Notes: generated from the letters alone by a model not told the origin. A DNA stretch of 64,000 nt from Methylosinus sp. LW4 (GCF_000379125.1 NZ_KB900626.1:3470023-3534022); one strand, 5' to 3'. Positions 25,701-35,170 are shown, numbered from the stretch's first letter. Program-made: numbers and translations.

Positions 25701-28700
25701 CAATGTCAACGCCGGCGCCAATACGGGCGCCATCGACAATCGCGGCGTCTGGACCGGCAATGTCGGCAATAATCTCGGCCAGCTGACGAATAGCGGAACG
25801 ATCAGCGGGACGGTCGCGAATTCCGGGACCTTCTCCAATCTCGCCGGCGGCGTCGTCGCGGGCCAGCTGACCCAGTCGGCGGGAACGACGACGAACGCCG
25901 GTAATCTCAATGGCGGCGCCGGGGTCACGGGCGGCCTGCTGACCAATAATAATCAGATCGTCGGCGCTGTCGCCGTCACCGGCGGCCAGCTCGACAATAA
26001 TGCGACGATCTCCGGCGCCGTCGATAATTCCGCGACCTTCAACAACTACGCCGGCGGCAATGTCACGGGCGGGCTGAAGACTTCGGGAACGGCGACCAAC
26101 GCCGCCGGCGCGACGATCAGCGGCGGCGTCAATGTGACGGGCGGAACATTCGCGACGCAAGGCGTCGTCAATGGCGGGCTGACCAATTCGGGAACGACCA
26201 ATGCGCAGGGGACGATCAATGGAATCGTCAACAATCTCGCTGGAGCGTTCAATGTCACCGGCGATCTCAAGACCGACTCGGTGCAGAATTCGGCCGGCGC
26301 GACGGTCGATATAAAGGCGGGAACGACGAGCGGCGCCGCGGGCGTCTTGTCGGTCAATAACGCCGGCAATCTCTTCGTGCGCAATGGCGCGACGCTCACG
26401 GCGCTGGGCGGCGTGACCAATTCCGGCGCGCTCACGGTCGATCAGGGCGGCAAGGTCAATGACGCGCTCACCAATACGGGCGTCGTCAACAATTCCGGCG
26501 CCTATAATGGCGATCTCATCAACTCCGGCGCCGCGGCGGTCGTGACCAACAAGTCCACGGGCGTTTGGACCGGCAATGTCCTGTCCAACACGACCGGCGC
26601 GCAGATCGTCAATCAAGGCTCCTGGGTCGGCGACGCCGCCAACGCCAGCGGGACGATCGACAATCAGGCGACATGGACCGGCGCCGTCACCAATGGCGCC
26701 GGCGGAACCTTCAAAAATTCCACCGCGGCTTCCAAGCTCAGCGGCCTGCTGACCACATCGGGGACGGCGACCAACGCCGGCGCGCTCAATGGCGGCGCGC
26801 TGGTTCTCGCCGGAACGCTGAATTCGACGGGAACGATCAATAATGGCGCGACCGTCACGGGCGGAACGCTGACGACGAGCGGAACCGTCAATGGCGGCCT
26901 CGTCAATGGCGTCGCCGGCACGGTGTTCGCCGCGGGCGCGATCAATGGACAGATCGATAATAGCGGCAAATTCACGCTGACGGGCGCGCTCGCCAATAAT
27001 GGCTCGACCGTCAACAACAATGCCGGCGCGACGCTCGACGTCAATACGCGCAGCTTCACCAACATAGGCGCGCTGAACAATAATGGCGCGATCACCATCG
27101 CCGGCGGCAGTCTCGCGGTGAATGGAACGCTCACGCAGGTCGCGGGCTCGATTCAGAACGCCGGCGGCGCGATCGCCGCCAATGCGGTCACCGAGACCGG
27201 CGGCCTCATCGCCAATAGCGGGACCATCGGCGCGACGACGAATTTCGCGGTCAATGGCGGCGTGCTGACCAATAACGCCGGCGGCGTGGTGACGGCCGCT
27301 GCGCTCACCCTGGGCGCCGGCGGAACGATCAACAATAATGCGACGATCACCTCGGCCGCCGTGATCCAGAACGCCGGCCTCGTCAACAACAACAATGGCG
27401 GAACGCTGAACGGCGGCCTCGTCAATACGGGGACGCTCAACAATAACGCCGGCGCCATCCTCAATGGCGGGCTGACCAATAGCGCGACGGCGACCAATGG
27501 CGGGACCGTCAATGGCGGCGTCGCCAATAGCGGCTCCTTCACCACGACGGGCGCCGTCACTGGCGGGCTGACCAACGCCGCGGCGGGCGTGACGAAAGCG
27601 GCCGGCTCCATCGCCGGCGGCGTGACCAATGCGGGCTCCTTCACCGTCACCGGCGCGCTCGTCAATGGCGGCGGCAATTTCGCCAATAATGGCGCGGGAA
27701 CGCTCGTTGTCTCCGGCGGCGATTACACCACGATCGACCAGCTGACGAACAGCTCGACTGCCGCGACCGGCGTGTCGGTCACCGCGGGACGCACGCTCTC
27801 GGCGTCCAGCGTGACCAATGCCAGTGGTGCGACCATCGCCAATTTCGGGACCCTCGTCTCTCACGCGACGATAGTGAACTCTGGAACCTTCATCAATTCC
27901 GGCGCGGTCGCGGGCGGCCTCCTCAACGCCGGCGCCTTCAATCAGCTCGCCGGCTCTTTGGGCGGATTGGCCAACACCGGAACGGCTAATGTGTCCGGCT
28001 CGCTCGACTTCGTGACCAATACGGGCTCCTTCACCGTGACCGGCGCGCTCGTCAACGGCGGCGGCAATTTCATCAATATTGGCGCGGGGACGGTCGCCGT
28101 CGCCGGCGGCGACTATACGAATATCGGCTTCCTCGATAATCGCTCGACGGCGGCGACCAGCGTCTCGATCTCCGCGGGCCGCACGCTACGCGCGAGCGTT
28201 CTGTCCAACAACGTCGGCGCAACGATCGTCAACGCTGGCACGCTGGCCGTGACCGACGCGCCGATCCAGAACGTCGGAACGCTGACCTCGACGGGCGCAA
28301 TCACCGGCGGGCTCAACAACAACAATATCGCCAATGCGGCGGGCTCGATCGCCGGCGGCGTCGCCAATACGGGAACATTCACCGTGACCGGCGCGCTCGC
28401 CAATGGCGGCGACGATTTCGTAAATAAAGGCGCGGGGACGCTCGCCGTGTCCGGCGGCGATTACACCGCCGTCGGCGCGTTGACGAACAGCTCCACCGCC
28501 GCGACCGGCGTGACGATCGCCTCTGGCCGCACGCTCTCGGCTACCAGCGCGACGAACAGCGCCGGCTCGACCATCGCCATCAACGGCGGCGCGCTGCTGA
28601 CGACCAATGGCTTCGTCAATAAGGGCAAGGTCAACGCCGCCGGAGCCATCGGCGGCGGCGTGACCAATACGGGGACATTCAATGTCGCCGCTGCGCTCGC

Positions 28701-30351
28701 CAATAATGGCGGCAAGTTCGACAACAATGGCAATGGCGCGTTGATCGTCGGAGCGGGCGATTACACGAATATCGGAACGCTGACCAACAGCTCGGCCGGC
28801 GACGCCACGGCCGGCGCGCAATTCCAGGGCATTGGCGTGTCGCTCGGCCATGGCCGCACGCTCGGCGCGACCAGCGTCGTCAATAATGCGACCATCGCGC
28901 TCGGCGACCGCACGACCAATACGACGGTCAATTCCGTCATCGCCGGCAATCTCACCAATAATGGGACGCTCGATCTCGCCGCCGCCAATCAGGTGGTCGC
29001 CAATGGCGCGACGGCGGCCGCGCTCGCCAACAGCCTCACCGTCAACGGCGGTTATGTCGGCGGCGGCGTGCTGAATGTGGCGGCGCGCTTCAACGATCTC
29101 GGCGGACAGCGGGCCGGCGAGCTGCTCGTCAATGGCGCGGGCTCCGGCAATGTGACGACGGTGATCGTCAATCCGTTCCTGAACAGCACCGGCTTCTTCG
29201 CCAGCCCGATTTTGATCGCCAAGACCAATCCGGGCTCGACATCGACCTTCCAGCTCGGCAACGCCGCCACAGCGATCGGCGCCGCGCAGGCGCTCAACAC
29301 GGGTCTGGTGAGCTTCAACCTGCAGCAGCTCAGCCCCGGCCAATGGTATCTCGTCCCCAATCTCGACACCGGAGCGCTGTCGGCGATCGGCGGCAGCGTC
29401 GCCTCCGCGATCAGCTCGGCGACGACGGGCTTTTTCCAGAGCGCTTCGGCCTTCGTGCAGTCGCGGCCGGACGCCAAGCCCAACGCCGTCGATTTCGGAA
29501 TTTGGACGCGCGCCGCGGTCGGCCGGTCCGATCTCGCGAGCTCCTCCAGCGCGCCGACGGCCGCGGGCGGGACGGCCATCACCAATGAGAAGACGCGCAC
29601 GCTCTACAGCGGCTATCAGGTCGGCCTCGACGCCTCGCTCTCCAATATCGAGAACACGCAGATCAACCTCCACACCGGCGTGATGGCGGGCCAATATCTC
29701 TCCAATTCCTACGATCTCCTCGGCTCCGGCACGAGGACGCGGTTCGACGTGCCTTTCGTGGGCGTCTATGCGGTGGCGACCGGCTTCGGCTTCTTCGCCG
29801 ATGTGCAGTTCCGTCATGATTTCTGGAACGCGGACATCACCAATTATCGCGCCGGCCTCAACGAGACGCCGCTGCAGGGCCGCGGCTGGGCGGGCTCCGC
29901 CTCGCTCGGCTATCATTGGGATCTGCCCAATGATTGGTTCATCGAGCCCTCGGCCGCGATCAATGTCACCAGCGTCGATTTCGATCGGCTGCAGGTGGCG
30001 GCGGGCACGACGCCGGCCTATCTCGCGCTCGACACGGTGCGCTCGACTCTCGGCCGCGTCGGCCTGCGCGCGGGAACCTCCTTCGTCATCGACAATAAAT
30101 ACGCCTTCCAGCCCTTCGCCTCGGTCAGCGGCTGGAACGAGTTCGAGACCAGCCTGAAGGAGACGTTCCAGCAGAACGTCACCTATGTGCCGATCGCGGT
30201 GTCGCGCTCCGGCGCTTTCGCGCAATTCGGTCTCGGCGTCTCGGCGCAGATCATCGACACGGGCTGGGTCGGCTTCCTGCGCGGCGATTATCGCACCGGC
30301 GAGAAGCTGACCGGCGCGGCGCTCAATGGCGGCGTGTCCTACCGCTTCTGA
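22774..30351 (+). CDS. Giant autotransporter (type Va) surface protein
   Basis: 2525 residues. A long signal peptide ends PAQAQ near residue 50. Residues about 50-385 are Gly/Ala-rich with many GGAGG units. Three autotransporter-associated beta-strand repeats follow (near 647, 740 and 845; ANTYGG, ANTYSG, QNIYSG). About 880-2160 holds degenerate Asn/Gly/Thr repeats of the NSGTxNxxAGAxxGG kind, expected to form a beta-helix. Residues about 2236-2525 are the translocator beta-barrel, ending GGVSYRF with the terminal aromatic recognised by the BAM complex. Probably an adhesin or biofilm protein; no protease or lipase motif was seen. Repeats make assembly errors possible, but the frame is intact. 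Confidence 0.93.
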   Translation: MTRSSDRRGDAVRSSFSSLSIGNSHRGGLLLGVSALSIALSMGLSPAQAQQAGGAGGNPGGGTAGTTNAAGVGTAGGNATNVAGGGGGGGVNAKGGAGGGAPGGVAPGGAGANGPANQGGGGGAGAATAFTFVGATAVANLVGNPGGAGGAGGSGTGSGGGGGAGGNLAVMTGGAGVFSGVAVGATTTGGAGGNGGSATGIAGNGGAGGGGGSAFLFTGSGSDVNINGAAVGGAGGAGGKSGSLFGNGGAGGAGGAAISAVGTLGTVTNVGSIVGGAGGVGGATATGVGGTGGAGGAGLSAIAGGTIVNSGAIKGGAGGLGGSGAASGNGGAAIVGSGLIITNSGAIAGGAAGGAGGSAGVALDLSGTNRLTTLGAGALSGDIRANGGALTLDQTVAAAGNAAYANRIVDTAGNLNVVVDAGANAVTLSNASNNQFQTQVKSGTLSVTNTGALGGGDLSLVAGGSTAPAFQLAAGAGAQSLTQNVTIDSGVSGTIGAGAGATLMIAPGVGKMLSLLGGAGTTVHFGSATSTGTLFLVPTLATVASAGAVSVDGGTLRLGNTQSAAAISGLTGGLNVGKDATTAATLDTGFSFTANNLTGSSKGVITNNFGGLATVTTNNSVDTTYSGVIRDGAGGQVGVNVKSGVLTLAGANTYGGPTSIDSAGTLKAGAVNALSQKSRTSVLGKLDLNGFNQTIDTVYLSGGRIRNGTLTSTDIVASPSGGIISTGGAVESISGSTGLRLTAGTTNLEGANTYSGATLVDGATLRLNSAKGLSANSALTVNWGGTFDLNGFNATVSGVGGQGTVTTNGGASKLTFGLGADSTFAGQLRDGAGQLSTQVSGGKTLTVTGQNIYSGTTQIDGGSGLTVAAGGAIGTAANHAGAINVDGTLLIKTGGAVDTGANNLTNQGTVTIEAGGRLTDDLVNSGVVNNSGLTTANLQNNATGVVTNKAPTGVWQGNVVANSGAIVNEAGANWIGNVNAGANTGAIDNRGVWTGNVGNNLGQLTNSGTISGTVANSGTFSNLAGGVVAGQLTQSAGTTTNAGNLNGGAGVTGGLLTNNNQIVGAVAVTGGQLDNNATISGAVDNSATFNNYAGGNVTGGLKTSGTATNAAGATISGGVNVTGGTFATQGVVNGGLTNSGTTNAQGTINGIVNNLAGAFNVTGDLKTDSVQNSAGATVDIKAGTTSGAAGVLSVNNAGNLFVRNGATLTALGGVTNSGALTVDQGGKVNDALTNTGVVNNSGAYNGDLINSGAAAVVTNKSTGVWTGNVLSNTTGAQIVNQGSWVGDAANASGTIDNQATWTGAVTNGAGGTFKNSTAASKLSGLLTTSGTATNAGALNGGALVLAGTLNSTGTINNGATVTGGTLTTSGTVNGGLVNGVAGTVFAAGAINGQIDNSGKFTLTGALANNGSTVNNNAGATLDVNTRSFTNIGALNNNGAITIAGGSLAVNGTLTQVAGSIQNAGGAIAANAVTETGGLIANSGTIGATTNFAVNGGVLTNNAGGVVTAAALTLGAGGTINNNATITSAAVIQNAGLVNNNNGGTLNGGLVNTGTLNNNAGAILNGGLTNSATATNGGTVNGGVANSGSFTTTGAVTGGLTNAAAGVTKAAGSIAGGVTNAGSFTVTGALVNGGGNFANNGAGTLVVSGGDYTTIDQLTNSSTAATGVSVTAGRTLSASSVTNASGATIANFGTLVSHATIVNSGTFINSGAVAGGLLNAGAFNQLAGSLGGLANTGTANVSGSLDFVTNTGSFTVTGALVNGGGNFINIGAGTVAVAGGDYTNIGFLDNRSTAATSVSISAGRTLRASVLSNNVGATIVNAGTLAVTDAPIQNVGTLTSTGAITGGLNNNNIANAAGSIAGGVANTGTFTVTGALANGGDDFVNKGAGTLAVSGGDYTAVGALTNSSTAATGVTIASGRTLSATSATNSAGSTIAINGGALLTTNGFVNKGKVNAAGAIGGGVTNTGTFNVAAALANNGGKFDNNGNGALIVGAGDYTNIGTLTNSSAGDATAGAQFQGIGVSLGHGRTLGATSVVNNATIALGDRTTNTTVNSVIAGNLTNNGTLDLAAANQVVANGATAAALANSLTVNGGYVGGGVLNVAARFNDLGGQRAGELLVNGAGSGNVTTVIVNPFLNSTGFFASPILIAKTNPGSTSTFQLGNAATAIGAAQALNTGLVSFNLQQLSPGQWYLVPNLDTGALSAIGGSVASAISSATTGFFQSASAFVQSRPDAKPNAVDFGIWTRAAVGRSDLASSSSAPTAAGGTAITNEKTRTLYSGYQVGLDASLSNIENTQINLHTGVMAGQYLSNSYDLLGSGTRTRFDVPFVGVYAVATGFGFFADVQFRHDFWNADITNYRAGLNETPLQGRGWAGSASLGYHWDLPNDWFIEPSAAINVTSVDFDRLQVAAGTTPAYLALDTVRSTLGRVGLRAGTSFVIDNKYAFQPFASVSGWNEFETSLKETFQQNVTYVPIAVSRSGAFAQFGLGVSAQIIDTGWVGFLRGDYRTGEKLTGAALNGGVSYRF
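27610..28900 (+). repeat. Four tandem 300-390 bp repeats inside the autotransporter
   Basis: Units starting near 27621, 28011, 28361 and 28661 each encode TNTGSFTVTGALxNGGGxF, then GAGTLxVxGGDYTxI, then LTNSSTAATGVxxxxGRTLxAxS. They are alike in DNA and protein, with spacing of 390, 350 and 300 bases, and decay in similarity towards the C-terminus. Confidence 0.8.
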
Positions 30352-30372
30352 ACGGCCGCGCCGTTTCTCGCG

Positions 30373-30411
30373 CGCGGCGGAAGGACGGCCTTCCGCCGCG
30401 TGACGCTTTTC
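30373..30411 (+). terminator. Terminator after the autotransporter
   Basis: A perfect 12-bp stem (30373-30384 with 30389-30400, loop ACGG) is followed by TGACGCTTTTC. It starts 22 bases after the stop codon. Good intrinsic terminator candidate. Confidence 0.7.
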
Positions 30412-30475
30412 TTGCGACAGCTCGGCTGTGACCGGGCGGTTTGCTTTCCGTCCGCGCTTACGCCACTCTTTGCCC

Positions 30476-31876
30476 ATGGATCGCAAAAGCAGCGGCAAGC
30501 GGCGGACGCTTCTCACCGGTCTCCTGATCTTCGCGCTCTGCGCGTCCGCGCGCGCGGAGGATGACGGTCCGCATGTGTCGATCATCCGCGACGCCGAGAT
30601 CGAGCAATTATTGCGGGACTACACCGCCCCCGTGCTGAAGGCGGCGGGGATTCACAGCGAGGCGGCCAAGATCATTCTGGTCGGCGACCGCTCCTTCAAC
30701 GCCTTCGTCGCCGACGGACAGAAGATCTTCATCAACACGGGCGCGCTGATGGAGGCGAAGACGCCCAATGAGATCATCGGCGTCCTCGCGCATGAGACCG
30801 GCCATATCGCCGGCGGCCATTTGGCGCGCGGGCGGCAAGAGCTCGCCAAGGCGACCATCCTCTCCGTCGCCGGAATGCTGGCCAGCGCCGGCGCCATGGT
30901 CGCCGCGCGCGGCGCCTTCAATCGTCGCGACGGGCAGGTGGGCATGGATTCGGCCGGCGCCGCCGGAATTTTGCTCGGCCCGCAGGAGGCGGTGAAGCGC
31001 TCGCTGCTCGCCTATCAGCGCGGCGAGGAGCAGGCCGCCGACCGCATGGCGGTGCGCTTCCTCACTGCGACGCATCAATCCGCCAAGGGCATGCTGGAAG
31101 TGTTCAACCGCTTCGCCAGCGAATCCTTGTTCAAGACCACGGCGATCGACCCGTATCTGCAATCGCATCCGCTGCCCAATGAGCGAATCTCCAATCTCGA
31201 TCAGGCGGCCAAGCAGTCGCCCTATTTCGATGTCCCGGATTCGCCGGCGCTGCAGGCGCGTCACGATCTGATGCGCGCCAAGCTCGTCGGCTTCATGGGC
31301 AATTCCGGCGAGGCGGCGCGGCGCTATCCGATCTCCGATCTTTCGCTGCCGGCGCGCTACGCCCGCGTCATCGCCGACAATCGCTTCGGCCGGCTGGAGG
31401 AGGCGCTGCGCGGCGCCGACGCGCTCGTCGCGGCCGATCCGAAGAACCCTTACTTCTGGGAGCTGAAAGGGCAGATTTTGCTGGAGGCCGGCCGCGCCAA
31501 CCAGGCCATCGCGCCTTTGCGCAAGGCCGCCGCCATCGCCGGGCCGGCGGCGACGCCGATCCGCGTGCTGCTCGGCCATGCGCTGGTCTCGGCCGACGAT
31601 CCCAAGCTGCTGAACGAGGCGGTGAGCGTGCTCGCCAACGCCACGCAGCGCGACGAGGACAGCGCCGACGCCTGGGAGTTTCTGTCCATGGCCTATTTCC
31701 GCAAAGGCGAGAACGCCAAGGCGCAGCTCGCAGCCGCCGAGGGCCTCTTCGTCGCCGGCAAATATGTGGAGGCGCGCACGCAAGCGACGCGCGCCCAGGC
31801 GCAGTTCAAGGAAGGCACGCAAGGCTGGCTGAAGGCGGACGATATATTGACCTATCGCCCGCCGGGGAGCGAGTGA
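30476..31876 (+). CDS. M48-family metalloprotease with TPR tail (BepA-like)
   Basis: 466 residues from ATG 30476, with a signal peptide ending ASARAE. The M48 zinc site is intact: H106-E-T-G-H110 plus the third ligand in RGEEQAADRMAVRFL. A helical TPR-rich region occupies roughly 260-460. BepA/YfgC-type proteins act in the periplasm on outer membrane proteins and the LPS assembly machinery, either degrading or helping misassembled substrates. A GTG at 30428 could extend it by 16 residues. It follows the giant autotransporter on the same strand, though a terminator lies between them. Confidence 0.88.
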   Translation: MDRKSSGKRRTLLTGLLIFALCASARAEDDGPHVSIIRDAEIEQLLRDYTAPVLKAAGIHSEAAKIILVGDRSFNAFVADGQKIFINTGALMEAKTPNEIIGVLAHETGHIAGGHLARGRQELAKATILSVAGMLASAGAMVAARGAFNRRDGQVGMDSAGAAGILLGPQEAVKRSLLAYQRGEEQAADRMAVRFLTATHQSAKGMLEVFNRFASESLFKTTAIDPYLQSHPLPNERISNLDQAAKQSPYFDVPDSPALQARHDLMRAKLVGFMGNSGEAARRYPISDLSLPARYARVIADNRFGRLEEALRGADALVAADPKNPYFWELKGQILLEAGRANQAIAPLRKAAAIAGPAATPIRVLLGHALVSADDPKLLNEAVSVLANATQRDEDSADAWEFLSMAYFRKGENAKAQLAAAEGLFVAGKYVEARTQATRAQAQFKEGTQGWLKADDILTYRPPGSE

Positions 31877-32090
31877 GACGATCGGCGCAGGATTTTTCTG
31901 AACGGGACATCAGCATGCCGAGGACGGAAAGCGGGTCGATTTGAATTTCGCCAATGCGTCAGAAGCAGCGCTTTCAACAGCGCCGCTCAATAGCTATCTT
32001 GCCAAGCGCCGACGGCGCTGGCTGGTACGAAACTCGAGAACTCTAAACTTGGCGCAGCGCGCGCCGACGTGTGTCAGTTCCGGGTAGATA

Positions 32091-32576
32091 ATGGACGGCG
32101 ATCCAGCAGGACAGAAGGCCAGACGCTTCTTAGAGTCTCTAACGCACGACGATCATGTGCGCGGCGTTGTCAGATTCGTGTTCGGCGCCGTGGGCTTGGT
32201 CGTCTTCAACGCGCTTATCGGTCTGTTCGATCCATTTCGAACCATTGACGCTCGCATCACGAAAGCGGAACAGCTGTGCGACTACTACCGCCCAAAAATT
32301 AAGAATGGCTGGCCAGAAGAGCGGGATCACAAACCCGTGCCGCCGGGCTCGATCCCCTGCGACTCGGCCAGTGAGCGCGAACTTGATCGAACATCCGAAT
32401 TTCCGGTCAAGAGATATTTTGTAATGTTCGTCGAGTACGTGTCGCCCGCCGACGGAAAAAACTATTCGCAGCGCATTCAGATTCCAGCGGAACGACTGTC
32501 GCCGAATTTTAAACCTGGCATGACGATTCGGGTGTCTGCCTCGACGACCGATCCGTATTTGGTGCGTGGCCAGTAA
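32091..32576 (+). CDS. Hypothetical membrane-anchored protein
   Basis: 161 residues that I do not recognise. A hydrophobic segment at about 25-45 (VVRFVFGAVGLVVFNALIGLF) suggests one membrane anchor. The rest is soluble, with Cys in AEQLCDYYRPK and SIPCDSASE, and a beta-like C-terminus (RYFVMFVEYVSPADGKNYSQ). GC content is lower than in neighbours, and no strong ribosome site precedes the ATG. It lies in a poorly conserved stretch between the M48 protease and pdxA, so it may be acquired DNA. Confidence 0.55.
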   Translation: MDGDPAGQKARRFLESLTHDDHVRGVVRFVFGAVGLVVFNALIGLFDPFRTIDARITKAEQLCDYYRPKIKNGWPEERDHKPVPPGSIPCDSASERELDRTSEFPVKRYFVMFVEYVSPADGKNYSQRIQIPAERLSPNFKPGMTIRVSASTTDPYLVRGQ

Positions 32577-33053
32577 CAGGTCCTTTTCCGAGTCAATTTT
32601 GATTGTGAGATGGTCGTTCTGCCCTCGTGGATCTCGTTGTCGCTCGTCTGGCTTGGGCGAAACCTCTCGTCGATGTGGCGGTGGAGGAGGCCGCGGCCGG
32701 CGGAGCAACGACGCTGGACGGGCATCTCTCGCAACTCGACGCTTTGGTTCGCGCCGAGGCGCGCTGAAGGCGCGTCTCTTTGTCGCGTGAAAGGCTCGGG
32801 TTGCGCGAAAGGCCAATGTCGATCTGGCGAGGGTTCTCGCCTATCTCGACGGCGTCGCCGGACCTCCGACTGTCGGCAAACACCGCGGCCTCTTTGAACC
32901 CTCTACCGGCGGATCGGCGACCATCCCGCGACGCAGAACCGCATTGAGCGGATTGGGGTGGTTTCGCCTTTCGTCGTGATCTATCGGTATCTCGAAGGCC
33001 AGGACTTCGTGACCGCGGGAAGGTTTCGCCCGCGCAAGACTCGGGACGACAGA
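32577..33053 (+). pseudogene. Gene-poor stretch upstream of pdxA with a possible decayed ParE/RelE-like remnant
   Basis: No intact gene was found. Several short codon-like frames are broken by stops, for example one at about 32630-32767 rich in Val, Ala and Glu. The frame entering pdxA reads RRIGDHPATQNRIERI, then VVSPFVVIYRYLEGQDF, which resembles the C-terminal strand of ParE/RelE toxins (VVSPYVVIYRV type). The rest of the toxin is missing. Read as a decayed toxin gene this is only suggestive. Confidence 0.3.
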
Positions 33054-34055
33054 TTGACCACGCTTCCCCTCGCGCTCACCCAGGGCGACCCTTCCGGCAT
33101 CGGCCCGGAGCTGACGTTGAAGGCCTATGCCGCGCGCGCGGCGCGGGCGCTGCCGCCCTTTTTCGTGCTCGCCGATCCGGCGCAGCTGGCGCGGACGGCG
33201 GCGGCGCTCGGGCTCGAGATCGCGCTGCGCGAGGTCGCGCCGGAGGGGGCGGCGGCGGTTTTCGACTCGGCTCTGCCAGTCGTCCCGCTCGGGCTCTCGG
33301 TTCGTGGCGCTCCGGGCGCGCCCGAGCCTGCCGACGCCGCGGCGACGATCCTCTCCATAGAGCGAGCCGTCGAGCTGGTCGCGGAGGGGAAAGCGCGCGC
33401 GCTCGTCACCAATCCGATCGCCAAAAATGTGCTCTACGCCGCCGGCTTCGCGCATCCGGGCCATACGGAATTTCTCGCCGCGCTGGCGGAGCGGCGCTAC
33501 GGTCGCCCCTTCCGCCCGGTGATGATGCTCTATTCGGAAGAGCTCGCCGTCGTTCCGGCGACGATCCATGTGGCGCTCGCCGAGGTTCCGCGCCTGCTGA
33601 CCCGCGAGCTGCTGGTGGAAACGGGCGTGATCGTCGCCGCTGATCTTTCCGCCCGCTTCGGCCTCGCTTCGCCGCGCCTCGCTTTCGCCGGCCTCAATCC
33701 GCACGCCGGCGAGAGCGGCGCCATGGGCCGCGAGGAGATAGATGTGATCGCCCCCGCCATCGCCGAGCTGCGCGCGCGTGGGATAGACGCCACCGGCCCG
33801 CATCCGGCCGACACCATGTTCCACGCCGCCGCCCGCGCGCGCTATGACGTCGCCATCTGTCCGACGCATGACCAGGCGCTGATCCCCATAAAGACGCTGG
33901 CCTTCGATCGCGGCGTCAATGTCACTCTGGGCCTGCCCTTTGTGCGCACATCGCCGGACCATGGCACGGCTTTCGACATCGCCGGCAAGGGCGTCGCCGA
34001 GGCGACGAGCCTCATCGAGGCGATCCGCCTCGCCGACCGAATGACGGCGCGATGA
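33054..34055 (+). CDS. pdxA: 4-hydroxythreonine-4-phosphate dehydrogenase PdxA
   Basis: 333 residues, normal for PdxA. The enzyme oxidises 4-phosphohydroxy-L-threonine with NAD(P)+ in pyridoxal 5'-phosphate synthesis. Signatures are [14 protein letters not shown] at the N-terminus, [24 protein letters not shown] with a metal histidine, [17 protein letters not shown] and the [11 protein letters not shown] loop. The frame is open to 32958, but homology starts near TTLPLALTQ, so TTG 33054 (GTG 33009 possible) is chosen. The stop overlaps the rsmA start by four bases (ATGA), giving translational coupling. Confidence 0.92.
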   Translation: MTTLPLALTQGDPSGIGPELTLKAYAARAARALPPFFVLADPAQLARTAAALGLEIALREVAPEGAAAVFDSALPVVPLGLSVRGAPGAPEPADAAATILSIERAVELVAEGKARALVTNPIAKNVLYAAGFAHPGHTEFLAALAERRYGRPFRPVMMLYSEELAVVPATIHVALAEVPRLLTRELLVETGVIVAADLSARFGLASPRLAFAGLNPHAGESGAMGREEIDVIAPAIAELRARGIDATGPHPADTMFHAAARARYDVAICPTHDQALIPIKTLAFDRGVNVTLGLPFVRTSPDHGTAFDIAGKGVAEATSLIEAIRLADRMTAR

Positions 34056-34915
34056 TCGACGATCTGCCGCCATTGCGCGAGGTGGTCGCGCGCCATGGGC
34101 TCATGGCCAGCAAGGCGCTCGGCCAGAATTTCCTCTTCGATCTCAATCTCACCGCCCGCATCGCCCGGGCCGCCGGGCCGCTCGAAGGCGCGACGATCAT
34201 CGAGATCGGACCGGGGCCGGGCGGCCTCACTCGCGCGCTGCTGGCCGAAGGGGCCGGGCGCGTCATCGCCGTGGAGCGCGACGCGCGCTGCATTCCGGCG
34301 CTGCGCGAGATAGAGGCGCGTTATCCCGGCCGCCTCGTCCTCATTGAGGGCGACGCGCTGGCGCTCGATCCGGCGGAGCTGGCGCGGCTGCACGGGCTCG
34401 GCGGGCCGGCGCGCATCTGCGCGAATCTTCCCTATAATATCGCCACCGAGCTGCTGGCGCGTTGGATCGAGGCGGAGCCTTGGCCTTCGGTCTTCGACCG
34501 CTATGTGCTGATGTTCCAGCGCGAGGTCGCCGAGCGCATCGTCGCGACGCCGGCGCAGCGCGCCGATTATGGCCGCCTCGCCGTGCTCTGCGGATGGCGG
34601 ACGCGCGCGCGCATTTTGTTCGACCTCTCGCCCTCGGCCTTCACGCCGCCGCCCAAGGTGACGTCCTCCGTGGTGGAGCTCATTCCCAACGCCTCGCCGC
34701 TCTCCTGCGATCCGAGGCTCTTGTCGCAGGTGACGCGCGCCGCCTTCGGCCAGAGGCGCAAAATGCTGCGTCAGAGCCTGAAGTCGCTGCCGAAGCCGGG
34801 CCTCGACGTCGCCGTTCTGCTGGCGCGGGCGGGCATAGAGGAGACGCGCCGCGCCGAGGAGATCGACATCGGCGGATTCGTCGCATTGGCGGAGGCTCTG
34901 GCTGTCCTATTTTGA
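34052..34915 (+). CDS. rsmA: 16S rRNA dimethyladenosine transferase RsmA (KsgA)
   Basis: 287 residues. It dimethylates the two adjacent adenosines in helix 45 of 16S rRNA using S-adenosylmethionine. Motifs are [12 protein letters not shown] at the start, the SAM-binding [14 protein letters not shown], the [14 protein letters not shown] catalytic motif and [15 protein letters not shown]. The C-terminal RNA-binding part has [16 protein letters not shown]. Coupled to pdxA by an ATGA overlap, the usual alphaproteobacterial pairing. Confidence 0.96.
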   Translation: MIDDLPPLREVVARHGLMASKALGQNFLFDLNLTARIARAAGPLEGATIIEIGPGPGGLTRALLAEGAGRVIAVERDARCIPALREIEARYPGRLVLIEGDALALDPAELARLHGLGGPARICANLPYNIATELLARWIEAEPWPSVFDRYVLMFQREVAERIVATPAQRADYGRLAVLCGWRTRARILFDLSPSAFTPPPKVTSSVVELIPNASPLSCDPRLLSQVTRAAFGQRRKMLRQSLKSLPKPGLDVAVLLARAGIEETRRAEEIDIGGFVALAEALAVLF

Positions 34916-34948
34916 CTCTGCGGCGCCTGTTTTCGAGGAGCGGCAGCA

Positions 34949-35170
34949 ATGGCGAAATTCTATTTTGCGGCGGTGGAGACCGAAGAAGGCCTGCGCGCCG
35001 AGCTCAAGATCGCAACTCCATATTCGCTGGCGGCGGATGTCTTCGACCCGAGCGAGAGCTTTGCCGATTACGAGGCGAAGCTGAACAGCGCCTTGCGCGA
35101 GCTGGAGCGCACGCGCGACGAGGCGCGCGCCTGGTTCGCCAAGCATAATGGCGCGTCGGCGGACGGGTGA
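34949..35170 (+). CDS. Small hypothetical protein (73 aa)
   Basis: 73 residues, MAKFYFAAVETEEGL then a charged helical stretch (SFADYEAKLNSALRELERT). The ribosome site GAGGAGCGG precedes ATG 34949 by about 5-9 bases. It starts 33 bases after rsmA on the same strand and could be the last gene of that operon. I do not recognise the family; codon use looks like that of neighbours, which is the main reason to call it real. Confidence 0.5.
   Translation: MAKFYFAAVETEEGLRAELKIATPYSLAADVFDPSESFADYEAKLNSALRELERTRDEARAWFAKHNGASADG

Noticed and set aside
24925..27864. 979-codon open frame antisense to the autotransporter
   Set aside because: Product of the repetitive passenger sequence read backwards; Arg/Gly/Ala-rich repeats without domains.
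32610..32897. 95-codon ORF upstream of pdxA
   Set aside because: Arg/Ser/Trp-rich translation, no ribosome site; other frames in the same stretch look equally codon-like and broken.
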